64,000 bases of DNA, from assembly GCF_014641455.1 (NCBI RefSeq), contig NZ_BMHT01000005.1:62001-126000 (forward strand), in the 5' to 3' direction. Under the pieces are notes generated by a model. That model ran no database searches. It was not told where the DNA came from and saw only the letters and a list, made by a program, of their open reading frames with translations. Shown here one piece after another: positions 40,321 to 48,791 of this stretch (position 1 is the stretch's first letter; every line of letters starts with the position of its first letter). The stretch is from Hymenobacter cavernae. GTDB lineage: Bacteria > Bacteroidota > Bacteroidia > Cytophagales > Hymenobacteraceae. The position numbers and the translations under genes were made by a program.

Positions 40321-42030
40321 CTACTCCTTCTTGGCGGGCGTGGCAATCTGCTTGCGGCCTTCCGTTAGCTTTTCCAGCCGCACCTGCTCCTCCTGATTGA
40401 TTTGCCGCAGCTCTTCTTCCACCGATTCGAACTCCGTCCGGAGGTTGTCGATGGTAGCTTCCAGCACGCGGCGCTTGCGCGCCAGTTCCCGGTCTTTGCG
40501 TTCGGCTTCTTGCTGGGCAGCCAGTTCCTGCGCCTGCTCCTGCATCTGCTGCGTGAGGCGGCCGGCGCCCGTCACGATGCCGCTCGGGCCAATCACAACG
40601 TCGAGCAGCTGAATGCCATGATCTGTAACGACGAACTCACGCACTTGGTTGGAATGCGCCATGCCGCGAGCCTTCAGAATGCTGATGCCGCGGTTTCGCT
40701 CGCCCACGCCTTCTAAGTCGCGCACACTGATCCAGGTATCCACCAGCGACGAAACACCTTCTTCCGTCATTTCCTGCTGAATATTCCGGCCGTTAATCAG
40801 CGACGTGAACAGCGCGGTGATGTTGTTCACTTTGAGATAATCAATCAGGCGAGTGAGCATGCTGCGCACCTCGGCAATGTTGCCCACGGTCACCAAGTTG
40901 CTGATGGGGTCGATGACGACGGCATCGGGCCGGAACTCGCCGATGAGCTTGTGCAGCGTGACCAGGTGCTTTTCTAGCCCGTTGAGGGTGGGCCGGGAGG
41001 CTTCGATGCGGAGCAGCCCTTGCTCCACCCACGGACCTAGGTCGACGCCCACCGAGCGCATGTTGCGGATCAGCTGCTGCGGCGACTCTTCGAAGGCGAA
41101 GAACAGGCAGCGGCGCTGGTGCCGGCAGATTTCATTGGCGAAGCCAGCGGCAAGGGTGGTTTTGGCCGTGCCCGCCGTGCCCGTTATCAGCACGCTGCTG
41201 CCTTTGTAAAACCCTTTACGTCCGAACATTTCATCCAGGGCCGGAATGCCCGTGGACACCACCTCATCGGATACTTCGTGAGCTAGCTTCAACGACGTAA
41301 CCGGCAGCACAGAAATACCTTCTTCGGTAATCAGGTACGGGTATTCGTTGGTGCCGTGGGTGCTGCCGCGATACTTCACAATACGCAAGCGGCGGGTTGT
41401 GATTTGGTCGATGACGCGATTATCGAGCAGAATCACGCAGTCCGATACGTACTCTTCCAAGCCCTGCCGGGTCAGGGAGCCTTCGCCGCGCTCGGCGGTG
41501 ATGATGGTAGTAACGCCCTTGTCTTTGAGCCAGCGAAACAGCCGCCGAATCTCGGAGCGCAGCACGGCCTCGTTCGGGAAACCCGAGAAAAGCGACTCGA
41601 TAGTATCGAGCACCACCCGTTTGGCCCCGATGGAGTCGATGGCGTAACCTAGGCGGATGAACAAGCCTTCCAGGTCGTACTCGCCGGTTTCCTCAATCTC
41701 GGAGCGGTCGATGTGTACATGGTCGACTTTCAGCTTTTTTTGTGCCTGTAAGCCGGGCAAATCAAAACCCAGCGAGGTTACGTTAGCGGCAAGCTCCTCC
41801 CCCGTTTCCTCGAAGGCCATCAGCACGCCGGGCTCATCGTACTCCAGAATTCCGCGCACCAGAAACTCGATGCCCATCAGGGTTTTGCCGCAGCCAGCGC
41901 TGCCGCACACCAGTGTGGGGCGGCCTTTGGGCAGACCTCCTTCTGTAATCTCATCCAGCCCTTCAATGCCGGTTGGGGCTTTGGGCAGCTGAGGCAGGAT
42001 GGCAGCAGAAGAAGTTATAGCGTCTTGCAT
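40321..42030 (-). CDS. kaiC: KaiC-family double-domain ATPase
   Basis: This 569-residue protein has two RecA-like domains. In CI the Walker A GSAGCGKT is at 43-50 and the catalytic Glu pair is E74-E75. In CII the Walker A GTAGTAKT is at 284-291 and the Glu pair E314-E315. The phosphosite segment of KaiC (STITDT in cyanobacteria) reads SSLVDT here, putting Ser427 and Ser428 at the two phosphorylation positions. The A-loop and KaiA-binding tail are replaced by a charged coiled coil (about 493-560), which fits the absence of kaiA. It is the first gene of kaiC-kaiB-kaiB-kinase. Confidence 0.93.
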   Translation of the reverse strand: MQDAITSSAAILPQLPKAPTGIEGLDEITEGGLPKGRPTLVCGSAGCGKTLMGIEFLVRGILEYDEPGVLMAFEETGEELAANVTSLGFDLPGLQAQKKLKVDHVHIDRSEIEETGEYDLEGLFIRLGYAIDSIGAKRVVLDTIESLFSGFPNEAVLRSEIRRLFRWLKDKGVTTIITAERGEGSLTRQGLEEYVSDCVILLDNRVIDQITTRRLRIVKYRGSTHGTNEYPYLITEEGISVLPVTSLKLAHEVSDEVVSTGIPALDEMFGRKGFYKGSSVLITGTAGTAKTTLAAGFANEICRHQRRCLFFAFEESPQQLIRNMRSVGVDLGPWVEQGLLRIEASRPTLNGLEKHLVTLHKLIGEFRPDAVVIDPISNLVTVGNIAEVRSMLTRLIDYLKVNNITALFTSLINGRNIQQEMTEEGVSSLVDTWISVRDLEGVGERNRGISILKARGMAHSNQVREFVVTDHGIQLLDVVIGPSGIVTGAGRLTQQMQEQAQELAAQQEAERKDRELARKRRVLEATIDNLRTEFESVEEELRQINQEEQVRLEKLTEGRKQIATPAKKE

Positions 42031-42598
42031 AAAATGGAGAAGTCTTGAAAGAAGGTAAGCTCATCCGGAACAGACTACCGGATGAAAGCCAGATCGGTTC
42101 AAAACCGGGTTGACGTGTTATAGTAAAGAAAATAAGCGCGCAGATGTTAGCTGAACGACCACTGCACTGTGTTCTGCCAAAGAGGGCTTGCCTGGGTGGT
42201 ACGGCAAAAACAATCCCTGCGGCAATGCGCAACAAGGACAATCGGATGGCCCAACGAGTTTCAACCAACGCTCGGCCAGGTCGCACTTTAGTTACACTAG
42301 GCCCCTAGGTCATTAAAGGTACTACTAAAAATGCAATGGGTAATTGGAGCCGCCGTCGTGGCCGACAGCAACGGCGCAGCAGGCACTGCGGAAGTACAAC
42401 CTAGGTTTGCCGCTATTGCACAAAGCCGTTTTTTTAAATCTGTAGAGGTCAGGCAGCTGCCTTGCCAGATGCGATTATTATGCTGGGTGCCCGGCTAATT
42501 CAGTGCCGGTTTTCATCTGCTGCGTAAATTGCCCCGCCAAGTCTGGTTTATCTCTCCTTTCTCCAAACAGACAGCCACCGTGGCGGTCCGCTCTTCTT
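42031..42598. other. Divergent regulatory region between kaiC and BLUF gene
   Basis: This stretch of 568 bases separates the minus-strand kai operon from the plus-strand BLUF-kaiB set, so it must carry both promoters. It contains ACCTAGGT at about 42400 and a CCCCTAGGTC at 42301-42310. I see no coding gene or known RNA. Confidence 0.5.
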
Positions 42599-43033
42599 AT
42601 GGCTCTGCACCACATCATTTACCTCAGTACGGCCATTAGGCAAATGCCCGACCCCGACCTACAGGAACTGCTGACGCAGGCGCGCTCGTTCAATGCCGCC
42701 CACGATATCACGGGAGTTCTGCTGTACCACAAGCAAAATTTCGTGCAGGTGATTGAGGGCGATGAGGCCGTAGTGCGCCCGTTGTACGAGCGCATTCGCC
42801 AGGACGCCCGCCATACCGGCGTGATGAAGCTGGCCGATAAAGAGCTGGCCCACCGTAGCTTCGGCGAGTGGTCGATGGCTTTCCAGCCGGTAGATACCAG
42901 CGCGATGAATACGCTGGCCGGCTTTGCCCACCCCGAGCAACTCGCCCAGCACATCGGCACCGATGAGCAAGGCGCCTCGCTGCTGGCCCAGATTGTGCAC
43001 CTGACTTTCCACCAGGACTCGGAGTTGCGGTAA
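42599..43033 (+). CDS. BLUF-domain blue-light photoreceptor
   Basis: This 144-residue single-domain BLUF protein binds FAD and senses blue light. The flavin-site residues align with AppA at identical spacing: Tyr8 (Tyr21 in AppA), Asn32 (Asn45), Gln50 (Gln63), Trp91 (Trp104) and Met93 (Met106). Core segments are HIIYLST, FNAAHDITGVLLY, FVQVIEGD, RQDARHTGV and FGEWSMAF. The C-terminal tail (about 95-144) is a helical cap with no output domain, so signalling must be by contact. I start at 42599 (MALHH); the frame opens 32 codons earlier without a sensible N-terminus. It is divergent from kaiC and upstream of a third kaiB. Confidence 0.92.
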   Translation: MALHHIIYLSTAIRQMPDPDLQELLTQARSFNAAHDITGVLLYHKQNFVQVIEGDEAVVRPLYERIRQDARHTGVMKLADKELAHRSFGEWSMAFQPVDTSAMNTLAGFAHPEQLAQHIGTDEQGASLLAQIVHLTFHQDSELR

Positions 43034-43115
43034 GCCGACGCGCCGCGGTGCACTCGTAAAATAAAAATGCCTACGAGGTCGATACCAGGCCGGCGGTGCT
43101 GCGTTTGAAGCTGGT

Positions 43116-43382
43116 ATGGCTAGCAAGTATTTCAACCCTTTCCCCCCGGATTTATCTGCTGAGGAGCTGGCGGCCCGTCAGCAGCGGCAGCGCCAGGCCG
43201 AATGGGGCGTGGCAGTGGCCCAGCTAGGTGGCGGCGAACTATCGGCTTACGTGCTGGCCGATTTGCAGCGCTACATCGATGGGGAGCTGACGCTGGATGA
43301 GGTTGCAGAGCTGACGAACCGGCCTAATTCGCTTTCACCCGCTTATCAGGCTCTGGTCACGCGCGCCAAATTATCGGAGTAG
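43116..43382 (+). CDS. Small protein of unknown function between BLUF and KaiB genes
   Basis: I do not recognise this 88-residue protein with confidence. It is helical and charged, with a central segment ELSAYVLADLQRYIDGELTL followed by DEVAEL. The YxxGELTLDE pattern recalls VbhA-type antitoxins, but no Fic partner is encoded nearby. It has no signal peptide. It sits 82 bases after the BLUF stop and 51 bases before the third kaiB, all on the same strand, so it is probably part of the light/Kai cluster and could be a partner of BLUF or KaiC. Confidence 0.55.
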   Translation: MASKYFNPFPPDLSAEELAARQQRQRQAEWGVAVAQLGGGELSAYVLADLQRYIDGELTLDEVAELTNRPNSLSPAYQALVTRAKLSE

Positions 43383-43433
43383 GTGTAGAAGATCTATCGA
43401 AGATCGAGCAAGAGAAAATGCCCTAGGGCGCAA

Positions 43434-43739
43434 ATGATCGGCCAACGGCCTATTACGCGTATGGAGTTAAAGCTATTCGTAGCCGGTGATGGACCCCGTT
43501 CGCGCCAAGCAATTGAGACTATTCAGGGAATCTGCGACGAACATCTTGCCGGACGCTGCAAGCTGACAATCATCGACTTACAGCAACACCCGGAGGAGGC
43601 CGACAAGGAAAATATCGTGGCACTGCCTACGCTGCTGAAAGTAGCGCCGCTACCCGTGTGCCGATTGATAGGCGCGCTGGCGGTAAAAAGCCGGGTGTTG
43701 GCCGGCCTCGGCATTGATGCGGGTGGCACTACAACATAA
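43434..43739 (+). CDS. kaiB: KaiB-family protein (third copy)
   Basis: This 101-residue KaiB-like protein has ELKLFVAGDGPRSRQAIETIQGICDEHLAG..., LTIIDLQQHPEEADKENIVALPTLLKV, and PVCRLIGALAVKSRVLAGLGI. It is the most diverged of the three: GDL at the usual IGDLS site reads IGALA, so the segment facing KaiC differs. ATG 43461 (MELKLF) is an equally good start. It is transcribed with the BLUF gene, away from kaiC, so its expression could be tied to light sensing. Confidence 0.85.
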   Translation: MIGQRPITRMELKLFVAGDGPRSRQAIETIQGICDEHLAGRCKLTIIDLQQHPEEADKENIVALPTLLKVAPLPVCRLIGALAVKSRVLAGLGIDAGGTTT

Positions 43740-43789
43740 GCCGGAACCTAGCTTTCCATTCGCCTGACATGACATCCTAGCTTACCGGC

Positions 43790-45700
43790 TCATTCAAACC
43801 AATAGACGGTGAAGGCAGTCCCCTCGCCGAGGGTACTCGTTACCTCCAGGTGGCCGCCGCGGCTGCTGATGATGCGCTGCAACAGATACAGCCCCACCCC
43901 TGCGCCCGCCAGCTGCGGGTGCTGCCGCTCAAAGAGCTGAAACGCGGGGTCGGAAGCATCTTTTAGCCGCATACCCAGGCCGTTATCCTGCACCATCAGC
44001 ACAGGCTGCCCGACCGGCGACAAGTGGCTGGCGACCGTGATATGCGGCACTCGCTCGGGGTGCGCAAACTTGAGCGCGTTGCTGAGCAGGTTGTGCAGCA
44101 CGCTCCGCAGGTTGGCGCGCCCGTACACCAGCGTAGGAGCCGCTTCGAATTCCAGGATGATATTGGCCTGCGCCTCCTGAATCTGGGTTCGCAGGCCGAG
44201 CAGCACTTCTTCGGTCACGCCAGCCAGCTGAATTGGCTCGGTGGGAGCGGTGAGCTGCCGCTGCGCCTGCACCGTGGCCGCCAAATCGTGCAGCGTGGTG
44301 TCGAGCTGTTGCAGGGCTTCATCCACCATGCCAAGTATCACTTCCTGCTCCGGGTCGTCGAACGAGGCCGTGCGCCGCAGTTCGTCAAACAACCCCCGCA
44401 GGTTGTGCAGCGGCTGCTTCAAATCGTGCGAGGCGGCGTACACGAACGTGTCCAGGTCGCGGTTGGTGCGCGCCAGCTCGTCGTACTGCGTTTGCAGCAC
44501 TTCGCGCAGGCGGTGCTGATCGTCGACATCGGTGCAGGCGCCGAACCAGCACGGCCCGCGCTCATCGGTGAGCTGCCGCGCCCGGATGAGGTGCCAGCGG
44601 TACTGCCCATCGTGGCGGCGCATCCGAAAGAGACCCTCGTAGCTTTCACCAGTAGCCACGCAATGTATCCAGCGGCGGGCGGCTCCTGCCTGCTCAGCCG
44701 GATCGAGCAACCCAACCCAGCCCGTAGGACCTAGCTCTTCGCCCGTCAGGCCAGTGTACTCGGCCGTGTGCTGGTTATAATAATCAATCAGGCCCTCGGC
44801 GGTGGCAGTCCAGATCAGCTGCGGAATGCTGTCGGCCAGAAAGCGTAGCTCGGCTTCGCCTCGGCGTAGCGCGTCGGCCAGCGCGCGCTGGTCGTGCACT
44901 TCCGTCATGGCCCCGTGCCAGTATGCGGGCTTGTCGGGTTTATCGTGGGTGCCGTGCAGTTCGGGCAGCGCCCGGCTCAGCAGCCAGCGGTACTGGCCAT
45001 CGTGGCGACGCAGGCGATATTCGTAGCTCCAGCCGGTTCCGGCGGCGCGGGCGGCTTCCGACTGGTAGAGCACGCGCAGCCGGTCGTCGGGGTGAATCAG
45101 CAGCGGCCAGATGGCATTCAGGTCGGCCGTGGGCGGCTGCCCCGTGAAGTAGTACCATTGTGGGCTGACGTATTCGCACCGCCCGTCGGCATCGACGGTG
45201 AACGTGATTTGCGGGGCTGTTTCGGTGAGCACACGCAGGCGCGCATCAAGGCGGCGCGTTTCCAAAGCTAGCTCGTGGGCCCGCTGGCGGGCTTCCTCCT
45301 GCGCCGTCACATCTACGGCAAACAGCAGCAAGCCGCGTTCTTCCTCGTTCTCGCTCTGTATCGGCTCAAGGGCCAGGTCATAGTAGCGTGGTGTCGGCGC
45401 ATCCCCAGCAGGACCAGCAAGAGGCAGGCAATAGCCTTTAGCCACATACGGGCGCCCCGACTGACGCACCTGCCGCATTACCTCCAGCAAATCATGCGGT
45501 ATCACTTTGGCGTGCTCGGCGAACGGCTGCCCCTCGGGCGTCTCACCACCCAGCAGCGCCTGCATCGGCGCATTCACAAACCCATAGCGCAGCTCCGGAC
45601 CTAGCAACGTAGCAATGCCGGCGGGCATGTGTCGCAGAATGTCTTGCAGCTGTTGGTCGCGCATAGCAAACGGGCGGGAGAAAAGAGAGGCGGCGGACAT
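43790..45700 (-). CDS. Triple-PAS sensor histidine kinase
   Basis: This 636-residue cytoplasmic kinase has three PAS domains (about 18-132, 155-270 and 283-392), HisKA with His425 (YAASHDLKQPLHN) and an HATPase (NLLSNALKFA, QDNGLGM, GAGVGLYLLQ, GTAFTVYWFE). The C-terminal half resembles the kaiB-linked kinase at 37895-39613. It has no membrane segment. ATG 45664 is an alternative start. It is convergent with the third kaiB (50 bases) and downstream of a second BLUF gene on the same strand, so it may be the output kinase for that receptor. No receiver domain is fused. Confidence 0.9.
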   Translation of the reverse strand: MSAASLFSRPFAMRDQQLQDILRHMPAGIATLLGPELRYGFVNAPMQALLGGETPEGQPFAEHAKVIPHDLLEVMRQVRQSGRPYVAKGYCLPLAGPAGDAPTPRYYDLALEPIQSENEEERGLLLFAVDVTAQEEARQRAHELALETRRLDARLRVLTETAPQITFTVDADGRCEYVSPQWYYFTGQPPTADLNAIWPLLIHPDDRLRVLYQSEAARAAGTGWSYEYRLRRHDGQYRWLLSRALPELHGTHDKPDKPAYWHGAMTEVHDQRALADALRRGEAELRFLADSIPQLIWTATAEGLIDYYNQHTAEYTGLTGEELGPTGWVGLLDPAEQAGAARRWIHCVATGESYEGLFRMRRHDGQYRWHLIRARQLTDERGPCWFGACTDVDDQHRLREVLQTQYDELARTNRDLDTFVYAASHDLKQPLHNLRGLFDELRRTASFDDPEQEVILGMVDEALQQLDTTLHDLAATVQAQRQLTAPTEPIQLAGVTEEVLLGLRTQIQEAQANIILEFEAAPTLVYGRANLRSVLHNLLSNALKFAHPERVPHITVASHLSPVGQPVLMVQDNGLGMRLKDASDPAFQLFERQHPQLAGAGVGLYLLQRIISSRGGHLEVTSTLGEGTAFTVYWFE

Positions 45701-45773
45701 CAGAACGAAGGCTTTTTAGAGCTAGGAGCTCTGGTTGGCCTAGAAATGGGGGATGGAAAAGAGGGGCGCGTGG

Positions 45774-46226
45774 TTAGACTGATGCCGTAACCGAATCTTG
45801 CGAACTAATACCAGGTCCGAATACGGCCTGCCGTACCAGATCCACGAGCATCGCGTCGGCAATGGCGAGCGTACCCGGCATAGCAGGTACCTGGTGCGGC
45901 AGAAAGAAGCCGGCCAGCTCGTGAAATGCTTCCGACTCCAGGGGATGAAAAGCCATGGACCAATCGGCAAAGCTGCGCTGCTTAATCGACTTTTCGACCA
46001 GCTTGTGCACGTGCGAGTGCCGACCATCGCGGGCAATTTTCTGAAACAGCGCTTCAATAACAGCCGGCTCGCCTTCGATGAGCTGCGCAATGTTGCCGTG
46101 ACTGTAAAACAGGATACCGGTCACGTTGTCGCGGGCATTGTCGCGCCGGCACTGAGCCAGCAGCTCCTGCAAGTCTTGGTCAGATAGCGGCCGGACGGCC
46201 CGGCTCATATAAACGAGGTGATTCAT
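45774..46226 (-). CDS. BLUF-domain blue-light photoreceptor (second copy)
   Basis: This 150-residue BLUF protein has the flavin-site set Tyr6, Asn30, Gln48, Trp89 and Met91, again at AppA spacing. The Phe-x-Gln of the usual FVQ box reads IAQ. Segments are HLVYMSRA, DNARDNVTGILFY, AQLIEGE, RDGRHSHV and FADWSMAF, with a short helical tail. It lies 73 bases before the triple-PAS kinase on the same strand, which suggests a receptor-kinase pair. It is clearly a paralogue of the BLUF protein at 42599, with about half of the positions alike. Confidence 0.92.
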   Translation of the reverse strand: MNHLVYMSRAVRPLSDQDLQELLAQCRRDNARDNVTGILFYSHGNIAQLIEGEPAVIEALFQKIARDGRHSHVHKLVEKSIKQRSFADWSMAFHPLESEAFHELAGFFLPHQVPAMPGTLAIADAMLVDLVRQAVFGPGISSQDSVTASV

Positions 46227-46439
46227 GCAAGTTAAAAACGAGTCAGCCGCGCGGGCAAGCTCAACTGTATCTGAAAGGTGCGCAAGGTACGGAATAGCCC
46301 TAATTTAAGTTCTGCAACCCTGCCCACAACACGGTCCGATGACCTAGGTTCCGGGCCGCCGGACTACGCGCAGCCAGTCCCATGCTTAAGTTGCTGCTCT
46401 CCCGCAAAATTATAGCCGGAACAACGCCTTGGTCACGCT

Positions 46440-46470
46440 TGGTTCTCTGCACCAGGTTCGTTACCTTACA
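46440..46470 (+). promoter_or_regulatory. Possible promoter of the DoxX-like gene
   Basis: TTGG at about 46440 and TACCTTAC at about 46463 are spaced about 19 bases, close to the Bacteroidota minus-33/minus-7 arrangement, 40-odd bases before ATG 46509. Confidence 0.35.
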
Positions 46471-46508
46471 ATTATGTAAACGGTCATTCGTCTCCTCACC
46501 TCTCAGCC

Positions 46509-46952
46509 ATGGAAACCACCCACCAGTTCCCCACCCCCGTATCCCTCCACCCCGTTGCGCATCGGCACCTAGGGTTAGGCATCACCCGCATCATTCTGGG
46601 CGTTTTCCTGCTGATAAAAGGGATGCTGTTTGCCGAGTATGCTTCCGACGTTTTTCAGGTGGTGAGCACCACGCCTTTCCTATCGACGCACTACAGCAAA
46701 GCGACTATGCTCGCTGGCATTACGCACCTGATTGGCGGCGCGCTGCTGACCATTGGCTACCAGACCCGCATAGCGGCCCTCTTGCAGGTTCCTATTCTGC
46801 TCGGCGCTGTGTTTTTGGTTAACATGCGCAATGGCATCCGCCTGGATAATATTGAGCTGTGGATTTCGACGGGTGTGCTAGCCTTGCTCATCCTGTTCAT
46901 GATTAAAGGCGCCGGCCGCCCCTCGCTCGATGCCGCGCTGAACTGCGAATAG
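46509..46952 (+). CDS. DoxX-like small membrane protein
   Basis: This 147-residue protein has four predicted membrane segments (about 27-44, 66-86, 89-105 and 118-134). The first carries GLGITRIILGVFLLIKGMLF and the second a THLIGGALLTIGY turn, as in DoxX/DoxD-type proteins. The family is linked to redox or quinone-related functions in the inner membrane, but no role is certain. It stands alone, followed by a long inverted repeat. Confidence 0.7.
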   Translation: METTHQFPTPVSLHPVAHRHLGLGITRIILGVFLLIKGMLFAEYASDVFQVVSTTPFLSTHYSKATMLAGITHLIGGALLTIGYQTRIAALLQVPILLGAVFLVNMRNGIRLDNIELWISTGVLALLILFMIKGAGRPSLDAALNCE

Positions 46953-46980
46953 CTAGGTCTGGCTGTAATTAGCCAGAAAT

Positions 46981-47091
46981 AAATAAAAATGAGTCAGGCT
47001 GAGCTTGTTGAAGCATCTCGACCGCAGTAGTAATTAGATTACTTTAGCGGGAGAGATGCTTCAATAAGCTCAGCCTGACTCGTTTTTATTT
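46981..47091. repeat. Long inverted repeat, CTGAGCTTGTTGAAGCATC family
   Basis: Arms of 39 bases (46981-47019 and 47053-47091) pair with one wobble. The arm core is a variant of that at 12722-12828, and its changes are matched in the opposite arm. It lies between convergent DoxX-like and M28 genes, and its A/T-rich outer ends could also make it a terminator for both. Confidence 0.9.
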
Positions 47092-47110
47092 AGCTAGCTG
47101 ATCGTTTCCT

Positions 47111-48616
47111 TTACCGCTCCAGCTTGAAATCTTTGTCCGGCGTGGGGCGCTGGTCGCGGTTGGCGACGGTCCAGCCGGTCAGGTAGATCCAGCGGGTTAC
47201 GTTGGCCAGCTTCGCAATGTTGATGCGCTCGGGCTCGTCTTTGGGCGTGTGGTAATCCTTGTGCAGCAGCGTCGTGTAGCAGATCGACGGAATACCTAGG
47301 CGGGCGTATGGCAGGTGGTCGCTGCGGAAATACCAGCCTTCCGGGTGCGTGGGTTTATCCCACAGCGTATCAAGCTTGAACTTCGGGCCGGCCTGGTTGG
47401 CGGCCATAGCTAGGTTCACGAGGTCGGCGGAGTTGCGGTGCGGGCGCTGCGAGCCGAGCAGGGCGGCGCTGTCGGGTGCGTTGCGGCCGATCATCTCGGC
47501 GTTGAGCACGGCCACAATGGCTTCGCGGGGCACCGTGGGCGTGGCCGAGTAGTAGCGCGAACCGATCAGCCCGCGCTCTTCCGCCCCATGATACACGAAC
47601 AAGGCCGAACGGCGCGATGGTTTTTTCACGAAAGCACGCATAATGGCGAGCGTGCCGGCCGAGCCGGTGGCGTTGTCGTCGGCGCCGTTCCAGATGGAGT
47701 CGCCGTCGATGGCCTTGCGCACGCCGTCGTGGTCCTGGTGGGTGCTGAACAGCACGTACTCGTTTTTCAGCTTGGCGTCGGTGCCGGGCACTTTCGCCAC
47801 GATGTTCACCGAAGGATAGAGGGAATTTTCCACGTTGATGTTGGCCGTAAACTGCTGGCCGGCCTGCTGTACCCACGCTAGGTCGGTGGCCGGCAGCCAC
47901 ACGGTAGGCGCCTGTTGCGGCACTTTGGTGTTGGGTCCGCCGGGCAAGTCGTAGCGGCCCCGCTCGTAGCCGGTGCTCCAATGCACGAACAAATCCTGCG
48001 CCCGTGCATCCGAAACGTAGACCACAGCTACAGCACCAGCCTTTACCAGCTCCGCCGATTTATCGCGCATGGTCATGGTCATGTAGCGCCGAAAGCTCAG
48101 ATCAGCAGGCGGCGTACCCGAAAACAGGATGGCTACGGCCTTGCCTTTGATGTCGACTTTGGCCAGTTCGGCGGGCGTGCCGGTGCCCACAAACACGAGC
48201 GGCGCATTCACCGTGGCGGGGCTAGGTGCCAGCACAAATGCATCTTGGCCGTGCGTGAGCTTGTGGCTGCCAATGCTTAGCTGGCTGGTCTTGGTGATGC
48301 GCAGGTGCTGAATATTGAAGAACTGGAAATATGTGCCGTCGTCGCCGGCGGGCTGCGCTCCAATGGCGCGCATCTGCTCGGCTATCCAGGCGGAGGCTTT
48401 CAGCTCATCGAGCGTGCCGCCTTCCCGCCCCCGGAAATGGTCGCCGGCCAGCGCGAATAAATCATGCTTCAGGTCAGCTTCGCGAATGGCATCTATGGCG
48501 TTGGCGGAGTTGGTCTTGCTGGTTAGCGAGGCCTTTTTCTGGGCAAAGCCGCTGAGCGGCAGAGCTAGGCTGAGGCCCGTCAGCAGCCCAAGCGTAATCT
48601 TGTTGAGTTGTTTCAT
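47111..48616 (-). CDS. Exported M28-family zinc aminopeptidase
   Basis: This 501-residue protein has a signal peptide (about 1-25). It has a PA-type insert (about 130-260) and the M28 metal and catalytic set: STHQDHDG, NGADDNATGSAG, the EE pair in YHGAEERGL, the LNAEMIGRN segment (Glu in place of the usual Asp) and the last His in DYHTPKDEPER. The family removes N-terminal residues from peptides, here probably in the periplasm or outside. It is followed downstream by an inverted repeat and preceded by another hairpin, so it is likely transcribed alone. Confidence 0.88.
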   Translation of the reverse strand: MKQLNKITLGLLTGLSLALPLSGFAQKKASLTSKTNSANAIDAIREADLKHDLFALAGDHFRGREGGTLDELKASAWIAEQMRAIGAQPAGDDGTYFQFFNIQHLRITKTSQLSIGSHKLTHGQDAFVLAPSPATVNAPLVFVGTGTPAELAKVDIKGKAVAILFSGTPPADLSFRRYMTMTMRDKSAELVKAGAVAVVYVSDARAQDLFVHWSTGYERGRYDLPGGPNTKVPQQAPTVWLPATDLAWVQQAGQQFTANINVENSLYPSVNIVAKVPGTDAKLKNEYVLFSTHQDHDGVRKAIDGDSIWNGADDNATGSAGTLAIMRAFVKKPSRRSALFVYHGAEERGLIGSRYYSATPTVPREAIVAVLNAEMIGRNAPDSAALLGSQRPHRNSADLVNLAMAANQAGPKFKLDTLWDKPTHPEGWYFRSDHLPYARLGIPSICYTTLLHKDYHTPKDEPERINIAKLANVTRWIYLTGWTVANRDQRPTPDKDFKLER

Positions 48617-48659
48617 GCGTGAGGAGAAAGAATAGAGTTGGTTGTGGTATTGAGCCGTT

Positions 48660-48761
48660 GTAGCGCGAAGCTCCTGCTTCGCGCATCGTTGAGCGATAAT
48701 CGTTGGTGCAGTATCTGGTTTGGGTCGTTCAACGATGCGCGACGCGGGAGCTTCGCGCTAC
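48660..48761. repeat. Long inverted repeat, GTAGCGCGAAGCTCCTGC family (second copy)
   Basis: The arms 48660-48695 and 48726-48761 pair with few mismatches. The sequence closely matches the copy at 17761-17863. It separates the M28 gene from the acylase gene read in the same direction. Confidence 0.9.
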
Positions 48762-48791
48762 GACGTTCTGACGAGGCGCGCTACGACCGCC

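Noticed and set aside
43116..43382. Toxin-antitoxin module
   Set aside because: A VbhA-like segment is suggestive, but no Fic or other toxin gene is adjacent, so no module is called.
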